A DNA stretch of 64,000 bases from Metellina segmentata (GCA_947359465.1 OX375872.1:84996931-85060930), one strand, 5' to 3'. Shown: positions 51,867-63,685, counted from the first letter of the stretch. A program made the numbers and translations. Notes: generated from the sequence alone by a model not told the origin.

Positions 51867-53350
51867 TTAAAAAGCTCCAGGATCATAAGTGCAGCCCTCA
51901 GTAACCTTAAATTGTTCTATTTCTACTGCTGCTTTAATTTTTTTGGCCTTACGAGCTTCAAAGGATGCTTCGGTTGCTCGCCTCTTTGCAGTCGCAATGC
52001 GCACTTTGTCCATAGTAATACATTTCACAACATTTGTCTGGCAGATTTTCAAACCTAAAGCGCGTATAATTTCAACTCGGCTTTTGCATCTGTCATTGAA
52101 GTCACATACAGCCATATATGCAGCTATTTTGCCATATACAGCCATACATGCAGCCGTCAGCCTATTTATGACAGCATCATAAGGAACCCTTTCCACCGAT
52201 CGTTTTTGCATCCGACAACTTCAACTTCTTTTTACCAAGTGATGCCTTTAATTTACGCAAGTGGCTGCCCATTCACTTTTGGACATGTCCCACGCACTCT
52301 ATTTTTGCAACTGTAACATTGTCACCATATGGCTTTTTTTGGACGATTGCCGAAAACGTCTTGGAAACTCCATCCCCTATGTACTGCTGGTATTTTAAAC
52401 CATGCTTGTTTTCTGATCGACAGAAAATCCTTTGCATGCCGCTCACTTCCATTTGTCCAGCAGACCCACTGTGGTTTTTTTTTTGCAGTTATGCTGGTGT
52501 TTAGCCAGAAAGGCACTGTATTTAAGGCCGAACTTTGGGCCCTTGTAGGTGTCGCACCCCTTGCAATACGACGACATGACTTTGACGACTTTGACGCAGT
52601 TAGCCCTGATCAAAGTACATACACCGACAAGAGATGTATAACCGCGGGTTTTCCATGTCCCATCACCACTAACTGCAATAGAATTTACGGTGCCGTCAAT
52701 GATTTTTTCTTCCACAGCAGCTTTCCTCGTCGATGCATTTGCGAGCACCTCACTCACGTCTGCAATTTTTGAATTAATCTTGTCGTACGCCTTCTGAGAC
52801 ATGGGCTTTGCAAACACATGCCGAAGCCCATGTCTCAGAACACAAACACACAACTTGAACAAAATGTCTCGAGTGAAGATAACCCTTGGCCTATAAATCT
52901 CATGGCCAACACTGACCGCCTGTTCACTTCTGGTACATTTTTTTTGTGTCCAATCAATTCACAGGAATTGAAATTCTGTTGAACCGTGCACTGTCTACAA
53001 ACTAAAATAAATTTTGAACACAATCCAATAGTGGATTTCTCAATAATCTTAACATTCCCATGGCACACAGAGCAACAGATATGTTTTTCTAGTTGTGAGA
53101 ACAATAAATAAATATCCACTAATCTGTAGCCATGAAATTCAACGCAAACATCGTTTTCCAATGACTGCAAAACATTGTGTGCAGTCGGCAACTTTCTAGC
53201 AGCTGCACTTTTGTTTGGCGAAAGATTTTTAAAAATAACTTGGCCACTTTGAGACTTAGATTTCTTCAAGAATTTATTTCCTTGAAATCTTTTTTCTTCT
53301 TCGGTCTCTTTCCGGATGATCGTTTTGGCCGATTTTCCATATTTGAACAC
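51867..53350 (-). pseudogene. Kolobok/Mutator-like transposase, broken
   Basis: Minus-strand pieces in order: 53350-52835 (basic N-terminus; a Cys-rich zinc-binding part CCSVCHGNVKII ... CRQC; then VNRRSVLAMRFIGQGLSSLE), 52862-52443 (SQKAYDKINSKIADVSEVLA, VSGDGTWKTRGYTSLVGVC with the presumed first catalytic Asp, MSSYCKGCDTYKG), about 52440-52230 in another frame (the YIGDGVSKTF block with the presumed second Asp) and 52211-51867 (VPYDAVINRL, then a Lys/Arg/Glu-rich C-terminus). At least two frameshifts and stops interrupt it. It resembles transposases common in arthropods and cnidarians. Family naming rests on recall of the DGTW..RG..S motif and on the TTAA site. Confidence 0.72.
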
Positions 53351-53769
53351 TTTTCATAACAGATGAAAAAACGTGGAAATTCAAAATCGCAAAGTAATAA
53401 ACAAACAAGGGAAGAAAAAATAGAAGTTGAGTTGTTATTATACTACTCATTCACAAGATTATTTTGATATTAAGTGTGGCTGTTCTGCTAAAAGAATTCA
53501 TCTAGAGAAGAATGTTTTAGAAATGCTCTCCCAGCTGTCAAAAGTTGGGAGCGGCAGTGGCAAGTTTTTGTTTACTTTTCAACAGAGTTGTTTTATTCTT
53601 TTCTCGATAACTCCGGAAGTTTTGGGAGTATCGTTAAACTTTTAGTACCAAAATGTTCAGAAAAGATGGGGCTTCCACATATATTTTTTTCAAGAAATCG
53701 AAAATTTTGAGATTTAAGGGTCCTGAGACCCCTTAACTTAGAGAAAAAAAATCAAATATATTTAGGTTA

Positions 53770-54480
53770 TTGGTAATTTTTAGTTAACGTCGTACTACAG
53801 CAACACAACCAAATATATTTAGGAAAGTCAGATAAATACTCAACAAATAAGATTTAAAACTTTTTTTGGTATTTTTGGTCAAAGTGACATTTTTAACATG
53901 TTCGGATACCTTAAGAACATAAATTTCAATATTGTAGGTAATAAAAAATATGCATGCATGTGCTGACATAATCTGCATGTTCTCCAGTTTGATTCAATTT
54001 ATGGGTCTAGGTAGCCCGGTGAGAAGAATAATGAATTGACAGCCGGAGGATAGCGAGTTCCAAACTTGATTTATCCAACGACCATCGTGCACTTGGGGGC
54101 TGATGCACGTTAAATCTGTCGTGACCTCAAATGCCTGTTTGGTGTGGAAGTTAGGAGAGTTGTGTGCCAGCTCAGGCTTTGTCTGATCGAAGTTCAAAAT
54201 GACGAGTGTCCTCGAATCCTTCCTTTCGAGATTTATCCCGGACCGTCGTCAATAGCCCATTATGTTGTTCTGGTATGACGTTAATGAAAAAATTACAAAT
54301 GCATGAAACTTTCGTTGGTGTGAAAGTTTGGAGAGTGCCGACTCAGGTGTGACCTCGTCATCTGACTATGTTTTAAAATTACTTGATGCCCTCGGATCTT
54401 TTCTTTCGGGATTGATACTGTCACCAATAGTACGTTTTGTTTCTCCAGTGCGTAGTAATTAAAATACTTATGTACCTGTA
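53770..54480. repeat. SINE-1 fragments and one old copy with type-ii head
   Basis: 53775-53812 (-) is a 3' end. 54005-54300 (+) has a degraded type-ii head (GGTAGCCCGGTGAGAAGAAT, GATAGCGAGTTCC) and body. 54310-54475 (+) is another body. They lie 450-1,100 bp upstream of the mitoferrin start codon. Confidence 0.68.
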
Positions 54481-54932
54481 ATGAAACTTACAGGAATTTA
54501 ACCTGTACCACCATACCCGCACTAAATGAGGATTCCACTAGTAGAGTTTTGAGCAAAAACAACTCATTCATAGTGATAGTGACCCCCCCTTCTGCTTTAT
54601 ATAAACCAAAAAAATTTCTACAATCTTCCTATAAAATATAAGCATTGCTTTTATTTACACAACTATGAATTTTACTTTCACTGTGTGATCTCTTTAGTCG
54701 TAACCATAACACACTTAAAAATGCATTGCGTAATTTTTAATCAATCCTGTGCATCGTGGGACACCTTATTTTCTAAGCGCTCCTAAGGGAGCGCAATCCC
54801 TTTTCCATTTAAACATACACAATACAGATTAGTATCTTTCTTTCAACAGAGCATGTTAACAGTGATCTATAAATTCTACTTCCATGAAAACTTGTGCCTT
54901 CTTAATTCGTTTCATTAAAATAAATTAAAGAA

Positions 54933-55049
54933 ATGGACTTTGATGATTATGAAACGCTGCCTAGTAGTTCTACAGCCACTCACATGGTTGCGGGTTCTTT
55001 TGCTGGAATCATGGAACACTGTCTGTTGTATCCTGTTGATTCTGTAAAA
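54933..55049 (+). CDS. Mitoferrin-like mitochondrial carrier, exon 1
   Basis: The ATG at 54933 opens 39 codons ([20 protein letters not shown], then [19 protein letters not shown]) to the donor AAA/GTAAGT, phase 0. [22 protein letters not shown] is the first transmembrane helix and the start of the P-x-D-x-x-K-x-R carrier signature. The signature is completed by TR at the start of exon 2, so the intron splits it. The EH in GIMEH and the joined VKTRMQSLNP are typical of the mitoferrin subgroup (SLC25A28/37), which imports iron across the inner mitochondrial membrane for heme and Fe-S synthesis. An acidic N-terminal tail without a cleavable presequence is normal for carriers. A short AT-rich stretch precedes the ATG; no promoter motif can be asserted. 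Confidence 0.88.
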
Positions 55050-56699
55050 GTAAGTAACAAATCTTGTTTGTCTTAATCAAAATGTATGCATATTAGTATG
55101 TTGTGATCTAACCTTTCAAAACAACTGTAAAACCTTCAATGTGCCCTTGCTTTGATTTAGTAGTTGGCTTTGATTTCTAAACATTTTTAAAATGTACTGG
55201 CTTGATTTTTAATCGCTTCAGCGACCAATTGGAACAAAGAATTCCTGATATTTTAGCATGTTATAACTGCATGTTTTGTTGAACTTGTTTATTTTCTTGT
55301 ATTCACATGTAGGCGTTATTTATACTTTTATCTTGTACATATTTGTGAGCTTTTGAACCAAGCAAGTAATTTTACAGTCCAAATAACGAAATTAATTAAT
55401 TTTTTTTCAACATTTGAATAAGTTTTGTTTCCTTCTGAATTATCAATCCAATGTTTTTAAGCAACAATGAAGGTGCTCAATAATTTCTCGACAATCCAAT
55501 CTTCATGTCTTCATACTATGTTCAACCTTGGTCCACAACCTTCATTGTAGTCAAGTGCTTTTTTACTTAGAAAGAGGTAAGCATCAATAAGTGAATGTTT
55601 TTACAAAATAAACAACATTGTCATGACATTTAATTTACCTGCTTGTTTTCTCATTTGAGACATTTTATACAAGTTTTGTTTTAGATGTCATGGTCATGAT
55701 TGACAGTTTCTATGAAGGAAAATCTACATTGATCCAACATACAAATGCACATTTCACTGCTAAAAATATGTTTTTGGTTTTATGACTTCTTGTTGCTAAT
55801 GATTTGTATCACTTCCATCGTTAGAAACCAAGGTTTAATTTCACAAAATTGCAACTGTGAAAGGAGTTCTGGAATTGATTTCTATGTCGGGTATTAAGTA
55901 ACTATTTATGCTAATATATGTTAATTTTGAATAATTGTTGAATCTGCTATGCTAAATGTCCTATTTATTTGTGTTTGTTTACTATGATTATCAATAACTT
56001 TATTTAAGTTAAATATTTTTAATATCTATCAATTAATTTTAAGAAAACATCGTACATTACAAATTAATGACTGGCAATGTTAATAAAGGTTCAATATCGC
56101 TGTTGGATTGTATTTGATATGTTATCTAATAGATTTTGTGTTTTATGACCTTGTGCTATGAAATTCAATTAACTAATGTACATTGCAAAAGGTTGTGTTG
56201 CAAAGAGGGTTTAGTAGATTGCATTGAATGATGTTTCAAGTTAATTTTTCCTTTTTGTTTAGACATTTTAAAACATGTAAGCAAGCAGAAATTGTGCATT
56301 TATTTAAAGTATTTACAAATATAATTAGAAAATAGGACTAAAACTTAGAAACGGATACTATTTATTTTCCTTTGACTTCATTGCTGCTGTTGAAATATCC
56401 GGAATATAAATTATAACCACAATTAGATATAGTGTTTGTAGACCATTTTGTCCTAGCATTATTGTAGTTGTATTCTTTGTGGAAGAAAAGAAAGAGAAAG
56501 ATCTCATCTCAAATAAAAAGAAAAATTTTACTGTTAGTTGAAAATTGTTTTCCATTTCTTCGAATTTCAGAAATCAGATTAAATTAGTGTTTCAAATTCG
56601 TAGTTGTAAAAATTATGAGTGAATAAGCTTAATAATTATCTTATTCTTTATACAGAGCATAGCAGTTTTTCAAGTGACAGTTTCTCTACTATTATAAAA

Positions 56700-57110
56700 G
56701 GAAGTGTTTCTCTGTTTTCTATGATCAAAGTCCTGACGAATCTACGGCACTTACAATGATGAGATTTGGCACACAAGTAGTCCGAATTTTAAATTTCAAT
56801 CTAGAACGTTTTAAAATGAATTTAATGGAATTTAAATATTATTGTTTTCCTAAGAATGGCAACACCATAAAGAAATGACAGATTCAAAATTAATTTTTCT
56901 GTTTCATTTTGCATAGGAACAATTTTTCAGCTGACAAAAACAAAGTTTTAACTGGAGTTATCAAGTTCTTTTTTCCATCTCCCAGAATGTCAAAGATACA
57001 GAAAAAATTTCAATGGATTTGAAATCTGCTGAAAATTTCACATTTGATCGATACCTAAAAATATGATTTTCTTTAAACAAATCATTTTTAAATTGTAACT
57101 TTTTTATTTT
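56700..57110 (+). repeat. Repeat P, left arm of an intronic inverted pair
   Basis: GTCCGAATTTTAAATTTCAA, CTAGAACGTTTTAAAATGAA, CCTAAGAATGGCAACA and GGATTTGAAATCTGCTGAAA occur in the same order as in the complement of 59765-60160. A further partial copy of its last section is at 57225-57340 (TTACACCAGATAGATACC). Confidence 0.72.
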
Positions 57111-57394
57111 TTCCCATGACCTTTGCAATCTAGAAATCAGATTCCATTTCCTGCAAAAGAAAACAAGACAAATAAAAAAAGTTTTGACTGACATTATTTA
57201 GTTCTTTTGTAAAATCGGGATTGTTAAATATAGATTGAAAATTTCAACAGATTTGAAATTGTAGAAAATTTTACACCAGATAGATACCTTATACATTTGA
57301 TTTTTTCTTTTAATAAATAATTTTTCAATTAAATATTTATATTTTCGAAAGAGATTGTGAGGTTACGTAGATTTGATCTCTTCACAGTTCGAAT

Positions 57395-57565
57395 TTGGCC
57401 GCAGTTGACAATGAGCGGTGCCGTAGCAAACCAACACCATGGTCGATGCCATGATGGTTGTTATCCAATAGGCTATGAATTCCCAGGGGTTAGCGAGCAA
57501 TGGTCACACCTGGCCCCACTATAATAACTCATGGGAAATGCCTTGCTGGCCACACAGTGACTAGT
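57395..57565 (+). repeat. Repeat N, copy 1
   Basis: AACCAACACCATGGTCGATG, AATAGGCTATGAATTCCCA and ATGGTCACACCTGGCCCCAC pair with 58575-58745 in direct orientation at about 80 percent identity. Confidence 0.65.
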
Positions 57566-57566
57566 A

Positions 57567-58023
57567 CAGAGATGCCAACTTCTACGGATTACAGAATCAA
57601 TGATTTTTTTCTACGGAAAAATTCAATTTTATTTCTTTTTTTACAACACATCAATAAATTTACTTATTTCTGTATTTTTTTAATTATTAAATTTTTTTGG
57701 TGAATGGGAGAGAGCAGTTAAATTTAATTATCAAATGTTTTTTATGATCAAAATTTTCAATTTTTAGTCATGTGATATGATTTTTTCATACACATTTATT
57801 GGTTCTATGTATTTGTTTTCATGCATGATATAACTTACTAATTGTAAATAATAATGTGTTGCATATATCTTTCAAATTTGTAATTAAAGATTTGAATTAA
57901 TGATATATGCGTGTTATTAAAGCCGATTTCTTAAATTTTTACTTGACTTCTGAAAAATTCTTACAACTACTGATTTTTTCCTTTGGTACTACTGAAAACT
58001 TCCATAGCAGGTTGGCATCTCTG
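57567..58023. mobile_element. hAT-type MITE in mitoferrin intron 1
   Basis: 457 bp bounded by CAGAGATGCCAAC and its complement GTTGGCATCTCTG, a CAGAG start typical of hAT elements. The interior is AT-rich and non-coding. An 8-bp target duplication is not clear (GACTAGTA before, CTAGAATG after). Confidence 0.7.
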
Positions 58024-58574
58024 CTAGAATGTTATACTTAGCTTATTGCTTAGCATCCCTGAGTTATTTCTCTCTTTCTGGACAATAAATTTGAAAACTT
58101 AATACATTTGAAAAATTACAGCACCAGAAATATTTGTAGAATAGAGTTTATGCTGGAAATTACTGAGCATTTAAAACAAAACAAAATAGAATTTAAACCT
58201 AATTCTAAATATATAGTAAAGCAAAATATATTCTTTTTTTAAAAATGAGTAAGAATCTCTAAATTTTGCTTATGTCTTAATTGAATTAAAAAATCTCAAC
58301 TGTTACATTATGAAAGAACTTGAACGATATGAGCGGGATTTCTCTCTCTCTCTCATCCCAACTACGTATATTCTTTTTGAACCAATCTGTAGTGGTGCAG
58401 AAATTGTTTCAGGACCCAATTATTCCCCAGAATGCAAGTTATTTTGACCGAAATTTCCCCCGTCACAATGTTGCCCGTTGGAAACCAAATTGGAATACAT
58501 TACAATAGGCTACAAATTTCCATTTGGTTTGCTTGGAATTCATAGGGATTAAAATAGGCTACAAATTTCCATTT

Positions 58575-58745
58575 GGTTTGTGAAGTAAACTGATACCACG
58601 GTCAATGCCATGATAGCTGTTACCCTATAGGCTACTAATTCCCATTTGGTTTGCTAAAAATTCGTAGCAATCACCTAGGATTAGCGGACAGTGGTCACAC
58701 CTAACCCCACGAAAAGAACTGTCACGGGCCGTGGCTAGTGGGAGA
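58575..58745 (+). repeat. Repeat N, copy 2
   Basis: Second copy of the 57395-57565 repeat, preceded by two further partial reiterations of AATTTCCATTTGGTTTG (58515-58585). Confidence 0.62.
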
Positions 58746-59764
58746 AAAGAGAGATACTGCCGATTTCAGTAAAATATGAAGATGAAACTATTTGAAAATT
58801 TCCTTCACTACAAAGAAAAAAAAAGTGGGCGCGCGTGAATATAGTCGCTGACCAAAACATTTGTTTGTCACTGATAACAATTGAATTTGTAAAGATTTTT
58901 TTATGAACTTGGGGGCAAAAATTACCCCATAGCTGCCTGAATTTCCCTTGTACCTTGTTCGCATGTTCTGACGTATTCTGCACCCCTGCCAATCTGTATC
59001 TACAAACTTGGAAGTGAAATTATGTCTAGTTTCTGAAGTTATGGCCTATCTAAGAAATTTAAATTGTCTTTTCTCTCTTAAATGATGTCAAAGGTGTAAT
59101 CTGCAGCCAGTGCTTGCTCTTGCACTTTTATGTAATTCATTTGTTAAATAGACGGTTTTTTGCAGAACTGCAAAGAAAGTTTGGAAAACTGAAATTACTA
59201 ACATGGACAAACAGGTTTCTTTAAAATTGGCGAACCCTTAAACATATCTTTGTTACAAATTTTTTAACCCTTAAACATATCTTTGTCTTTCACATGATCA
59301 AAAGATAAGCGTGATAGACAAAACTAAACTTTTTCCCTGAATGATACTTTGCCTAAAAAATTAAGAAAAATTGTTAACTTAAAATATGTATTGAGCTTTG
59401 TAAATAAAGCTGTAGTGTTAAAATAGTTTACTTTTGTTTTGTTCTGCATCCTAAAATGCACTTTTAGAGTGAAAAAAGATCATGTTTGGGAATTTTGAGC
59501 CTTAGAAGTTCTCAATCGCTCTAACTACAATGTTGTAATTATTTATGTATCATGTTAATAAAATTCGTAATGAATTCATGTGACAAAACTTAGAGTACAG
59601 TTCTGCAGCATGAATGTCTTATTTTATAACATACTAGCAAAACAAAATGGAGTATCCCGTGACAGTTCTTTTCCAAGTTCTTACTGTTACTGAAAATATT
59701 AAAAAGAAAAAGCAATAATTTTAAGAATGAGTCCTACCTTCAACCAATATGACACAGTCATGCC

Positions 59765-60160
59765 AAAAATTCACATAAAATTTTGACTATCTGAGGTATA
59801 GATCTGGTGTAAAATTTTTCAGATTTCAAATCCTTTGAAATTTGTCATCTATCTTTAACAATTGTGAAGAAGAAATTTGGACTAAGGAATAAAAAAGAAA
59901 TAAACAGCAGTCAAAAAATTTTGTTTACTTTCGCTTTGCTGGAAACATTTGTGCTCAGGAAATGAATGGAAAAAAATTTAGAATCTATGATCGCTTTACA
60001 CTGTTGCCATTCTAAGGGAAACAAACAAAACATAAATAAATGCCAATAAATTAATTTAAAAATGTTCTAGGTTAAATTTTAAAATTCGGGCTTGACACAA
60101 AATTCGTATAAAATTAGAACTACAAAAAAAAGCAAATTTTCAGGATTGTAAGTGGTATAG
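59765..60160 (-). repeat. Repeat P, right arm of an intronic inverted pair
   Basis: Complement of 56700-57110 at roughly 70-75 percent. The segment with GATCTGGTGTAAAATTTTTC also resembles the inner arms of the fold-back element at 34365-34990, so all may belong to one fold-back family. Confidence 0.7.
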
Positions 60161-60281
60161 ATTGTTTGAAATCACACATTTCTTTTTTTAATAGTAGAAA
60201 TACTCAATTAAAAAAAGCTTTTTATGATGTATTAATAATACATTTGATTATGAAAATGAAAAAATTTCTAATTTCATCTAG

Positions 60282-60507
60282 ACACGCATGCAGAGCTTGA
60301 ATCCTCACCCTAAAGCAAGATATCGCAACATTCCTGAGGCATTCACTAAAATGGTGCGCCATGAAGGTCTGTTTCGACCAGTTCGTGGTATGCCTGCTGT
60401 AATGATGGCTGCAGGACCAGCACATGCATTGCATTTCTCATGTTATGAGAAGGCAAAACGTATACTAAGTGGAACAGAAAATGGTGTTGGCAGCCCTATC
60501 GCTCAAG
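60282..60507 (+). CDS. Mitoferrin-like mitochondrial carrier, exon 2
   Basis: 226 nt, acceptor TTTCATCTAG and donor CAAG/GTAAAT, ending in phase 1. It encodes TRMQSLNPHPKARYRNIPEA, FTKMVRHEGLFRPVRGMPAV (the matrix-helix motif EG...RG), MMAAGPAHALHFSCYEKAKR and a polar loop. RG followed by GPAHALHFSCYE is the second transmembrane helix and is characteristic of mitoferrins: in this subgroup the GPAHA stretch lines the substrate path. With exon 1 it covers the first of three carrier repeats up to its second helix and loop (114 of the roughly 340 residues expected). The remaining exons must lie beyond 64000, because none could be recognised after 60508. A Tc1-like element sits 41 bp into the next intron. 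Confidence 0.9.
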
Positions 60508-60548
60508 GTAAATTCAATTTGCATTTTTTTTGTTGCTTTTTTTAGATA

Positions 60549-61924
60549 CACTCTATAGCAAAAAAATCAACGCACCAAGAAGGAGTTGTCCGATGGATAC
60601 AAAAATTGGTGGATACGAAAATTAAGTGCAGAAGAGAAAATGATTAAAATTTCAGAACAATTGAATGATTTATTTCAGAGTTACAGTAACGAGCTCAATA
60701 AGGTGTTGACCCGCCTCTAGCCTGGATGCAAGCTGCCACACAGCGTGGCATTGACCGATAAAGCTCCCGGATGGTCTCATGGGTATTTCTTGCCAAATTT
60801 GTTCCAATTTTCGGACTACGTCATCAACATTCCCTACAGGATGCAGTCGCCTTCCCATCATATTCCAGACATACTCGATGGGAGAGAGATCTGGTGATCT
60901 GGCTGCCCAAGGAAGTGTTTGACAAGCTTGAAGACAGTTCATAGCAACACGTGCCGTATGTGGTCTGGCATTGTCTTGCTGAAAAATAAGCCCAGGCTAC
61001 TGCGAAAGGAACGGTAGCAAATGGTCTCAGAATGTCGTCAACGTACCACTGTGCAGTAAGTGTACCTCTAATGACGACCAAAGGGGTCCGGTTATCAAGG
61101 GAAATGGCACCCCAGACCATAACTCCTTGTTGAGGGCCCGTGTGGCGTGCAATAGTGAAAGCAGGATCGGCACGCTGCATTGGGCGTCTTCGATGATCAT
61201 CAGGACACAGTTGGAAGCGGGATTCGTCACTAAAGACTATACGTCCCCAGTCAGCATCATTCCAGCCTGATCGAGTCAAGCACCACTGTAATCTGGCTCG
61301 ACAGTGTGCAGGCGTTAGTGGCAGGTGGCGTAACGGTCCGTACGAGCGTAGATTTCGCTCTCTCGGCCGTCTGTGAATGGTCGTGGTGGACACTCGTGTG
61401 TGGGTCGCACGACTGATGGTTGATAGCGATGAATCAGGCTCTGTGACAGCTGATCTGACAATCACTCTGTCCTCGCGATCTGTTGTGGCCCTACGTCGAC
61501 CGCTACCATCTTGATGCTGAAATCTGCCATTGTCCACCCACTCTTGCCAGCATCTTCTAATCGCCGCATCGCTTCGACTCACATGACGAGCGATTCTCCG
61601 ATTTGCCCAACCTTCCTCTTTCAATAAAATGATACGACCTCTTTCAAACTCTGAAAGTTGCTCGTAATGAGCTCGAATACTGCGGCGAGGCATTTTTTCA
61701 GTCGTTGAAAGGTATCCTAAATCGCAATGCAGCAGAAATTTTTAACAACAGTTCAAGAACAACCCCTTATATACATCTGCTGGATGCACTGGAGATCGCA
61801 CTATTCATTCATTGGACACCAAATTTTAATCATTTGCATATTTGGTCAAATCAATTTTGCATACGAAATTTCAAAGCAATTGGATGATTCCTTCTTGGTG
61901 CGTCGATTTTTTTGTTATAGAGTG
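60549..61924 (-). mobile_element. Tc1-like transposon in mitoferrin intron 2
   Basis: The termini CACTCTATAGCAAAAAAATC and (complement) CACTCTATAACAAAAAAATC are inverted repeats that continue for over 40 bp (GACGCACCAAGAAGGA). TA duplications lie at 60547-60548 and 61925-61926. Size 1,376 bp. The transposase has a single obvious frameshift, so the copy is fairly young. Confidence 0.93.
60670..61693 (-). pseudogene. Tc1-like transposase with one frameshift
   Basis: The ATG at 61691-61693 starts MPRRSIRAHYEQLSEFERGR with two helix-turn-helix units (GWANRRIARHVSRSDAAIRR; STISRATHTRVSTTTIHR), then RIVFSDESRFQL with the first catalytic Asp and GVMVWGAISLDNRTPL. The frame shifts by one base near 60990-61000. 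The second Asp (in a QQDNARPHT-like block) and the Glu (WAARSPDLSPIEYVWNMMGR, near 60890) are read in the neighbouring frame to 60670. All three catalytic residues survive at DNA level in DD34E spacing. It is inactive unless the shift is an assembly error. It is the closest relative in the window of the fragment at 453-835. Confidence 0.88.
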
Positions 61925-61929
61925 TATTT

Positions 61930-63680
61930 GCTTTAAAAAAATAGGTTTTCATCTCGCAGCTCATTTTATTTCTATGAACACTCATTATTTGTGAAATTAC
62001 AAAAATACTATAATGGTTACTAGTAACGAAGTATTTTACTGAAAAATAAACATGATACTCTGGTGCCAAGAAACGAAGGAACTGTGGAACATTTTAAGGC
62101 TGATTGGGCAGTTTGTTTTTTCAGTTTAAAAAGTTATGAATCCTTTCATTTTATTTTTGTAAAGTTGTGCAGTATATGCAAAGAAATCATCGTTTGTGTG
62201 AAAAACCATTCAGGAACTTCAAAAACATTTGTATTTCATGAAGAGGCTATCATCTAACTATTTATTTAGAACCTAAAATGAGGGTAATTTATCAAACCCT
62301 GATCAATTCCTTTTCAATTTTCTCTAAAAATTTTATTGCAACTAAATTTCACTTTTCTTAACTTAAATCTTTTTCTAATAAATTGCAAAGTTCCTTAATC
62401 CGATACAATGAAACATACATGACTACTTTTTCTGTTGAACAATCATCTTAACCACTTGACTCTGGATTAGAATTGATCAAAATGATACCAATTTTTTATC
62501 TTTTCAGGGCTCCTAACATGTCACCTTTTGTCATTTTTTATTTTTTGTCACCTTTTTGACATTTTGTCACCTTTTCAGGTGTTTTGAGTTCTTAAATTCT
62601 ATTTCAAGAAGAAAAATTTTTGGTGTGCAGTTTAAAAATATTCATTTTCTCTTTAAAAAAACAGTGTTTGCACGAATTGAATTTCGAAAGGCGTGTTACG
62701 TTCCACCACAAAAATGGATTTTAAAAATGTGCCGTTTCAATTGTAAAAGGATGCTTCATGTTGCCCACGGTGTATTAACAGCAAGTTCTGGAAATTTTTT
62801 CCCACAGGAAAAGGCTATCAGTAAAACGAAGCAGCAAAGTTTAAGGGAAGCAGGGCCATCTGCATGTCCGACCCCTCTTACCTAATTACCTAACTTTAGT
62901 GATAGAACTTGAGTGGCATTTACGACTAACGTTTTCCTTTCATAGTATTGTGTGGCGTATCATTCGGCAAAAGATAGATATCACCAGTCGACAGGGTCGA
63001 ACAAAAGGAAGAACCCTCTAGGAGGTCGGACGCTGACAGCTCATAAATGGTGATCGATGCCAGCGATCACTTAAAGGGGTGGATAACATCCTCCATACAC
63101 AAATCTGATCTTTATTTTCGGATTCTGGAATAAGACGAGAATGGAGAGGTCAAGAGACCGGATGGATCAAGCTGATATTAACTCAACATTAACCCAGGAG
63201 GAGAGGTAATGCATTTAGTACCTTTGTCATCACATGTTGCAGTTTCTATTATGGGTCTGATTATGTCTTTAGAAGATATAGATACAACAGGGTAAGCGCT
63301 GAAAGGACGGTGGAATCTTCAATATGTATGATAATTTACACTCGAAGTTTTTAAGGGGATGGATCATCAACCTCTCACACATTCTAAGCGCTCGAAGCTT
63401 CTTTTTGAGAACCCTGACATTCCTGTCTACGTAACGGAGGCTATTAACGCGCTGCTCTCTTTGTGGCACAGAAATGAGGGCATGGAAATCTTAATGGACT
63501 TCAGCCGTTACTTCAGGAGCTTGAGATTTGAAAGATTCCAAACCCCTCCGTAACCAGAGAATACAAAAATTTCAACTGTCTCTGTATCCAGATGGTTAAA
63601 TATTGAAGGAGCATTGCTAACGTATTGAAAATTATTCTCTGTTATCATCGAAGCTGATTATTACAAATTCTTGATACTTT
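61930..63680. other. Mitoferrin intron sequence, nothing recognised
   Basis: Frames at 62556-62885 and 63359-63553 have no recognisable motif. No exon of a carrier protein was seen. TTTTTGTCACCTTTT-type reiterations occur at 62522-62575. Confidence 0.45.
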
Positions 63681-63685
63681 TTTAG

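Larger units (their letters stand above)
50552..53733 (-). mobile_element. Kolobok-like DNA transposon with TTAA target duplication
   Basis: The ends GGGGTCTCAGGACTCTTAAA and (complement) GGGGTCTCAGGACCCTTAAA are inverted repeats with one mismatch in 20. TTAA borders both sides (50548-50551 and 53734-53737). It contains a decayed transposase on the minus strand and a 176-bp tandem repeat. The transposase looks like the metazoan family often labelled Mutator-like, but the four-base TTAA target is the hallmark of Kolobok and piggyBac, not of Mutator (8-11 bp). Confidence 0.75.
55050..60281 (+). other. Mitoferrin intron 1 (5.2 kb), repeat-filled
   Basis: Donor GTAAGT at 55050 and acceptor TTTCATCTAG ending at 60281. 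55050-56690 is AT-rich with no feature recognised. The rest contains an inverted pair (56700-57110 and 59765-60160), a direct pair (57395-57565 and 58575-58745), a hAT-type MITE (57567-58023) and an 18-bp inverted pair (58709 and 59656). No reading frame of note. Confidence 0.82.

Noticed and set aside
51867..52772. Plus-strand frames at 51889-52182 and 52329-52772.
   Set aside because: They are shadows of the minus-strand transposase pieces, which carry the recognisable motifs.
50552..53733. Classification as a Mutator (MuDR) element.
   Set aside because: Borders show TTAA duplications and 20-bp GGGGTC ends, not long TIRs with 8-11-bp duplications; the name is kept only for resemblance of the protein.
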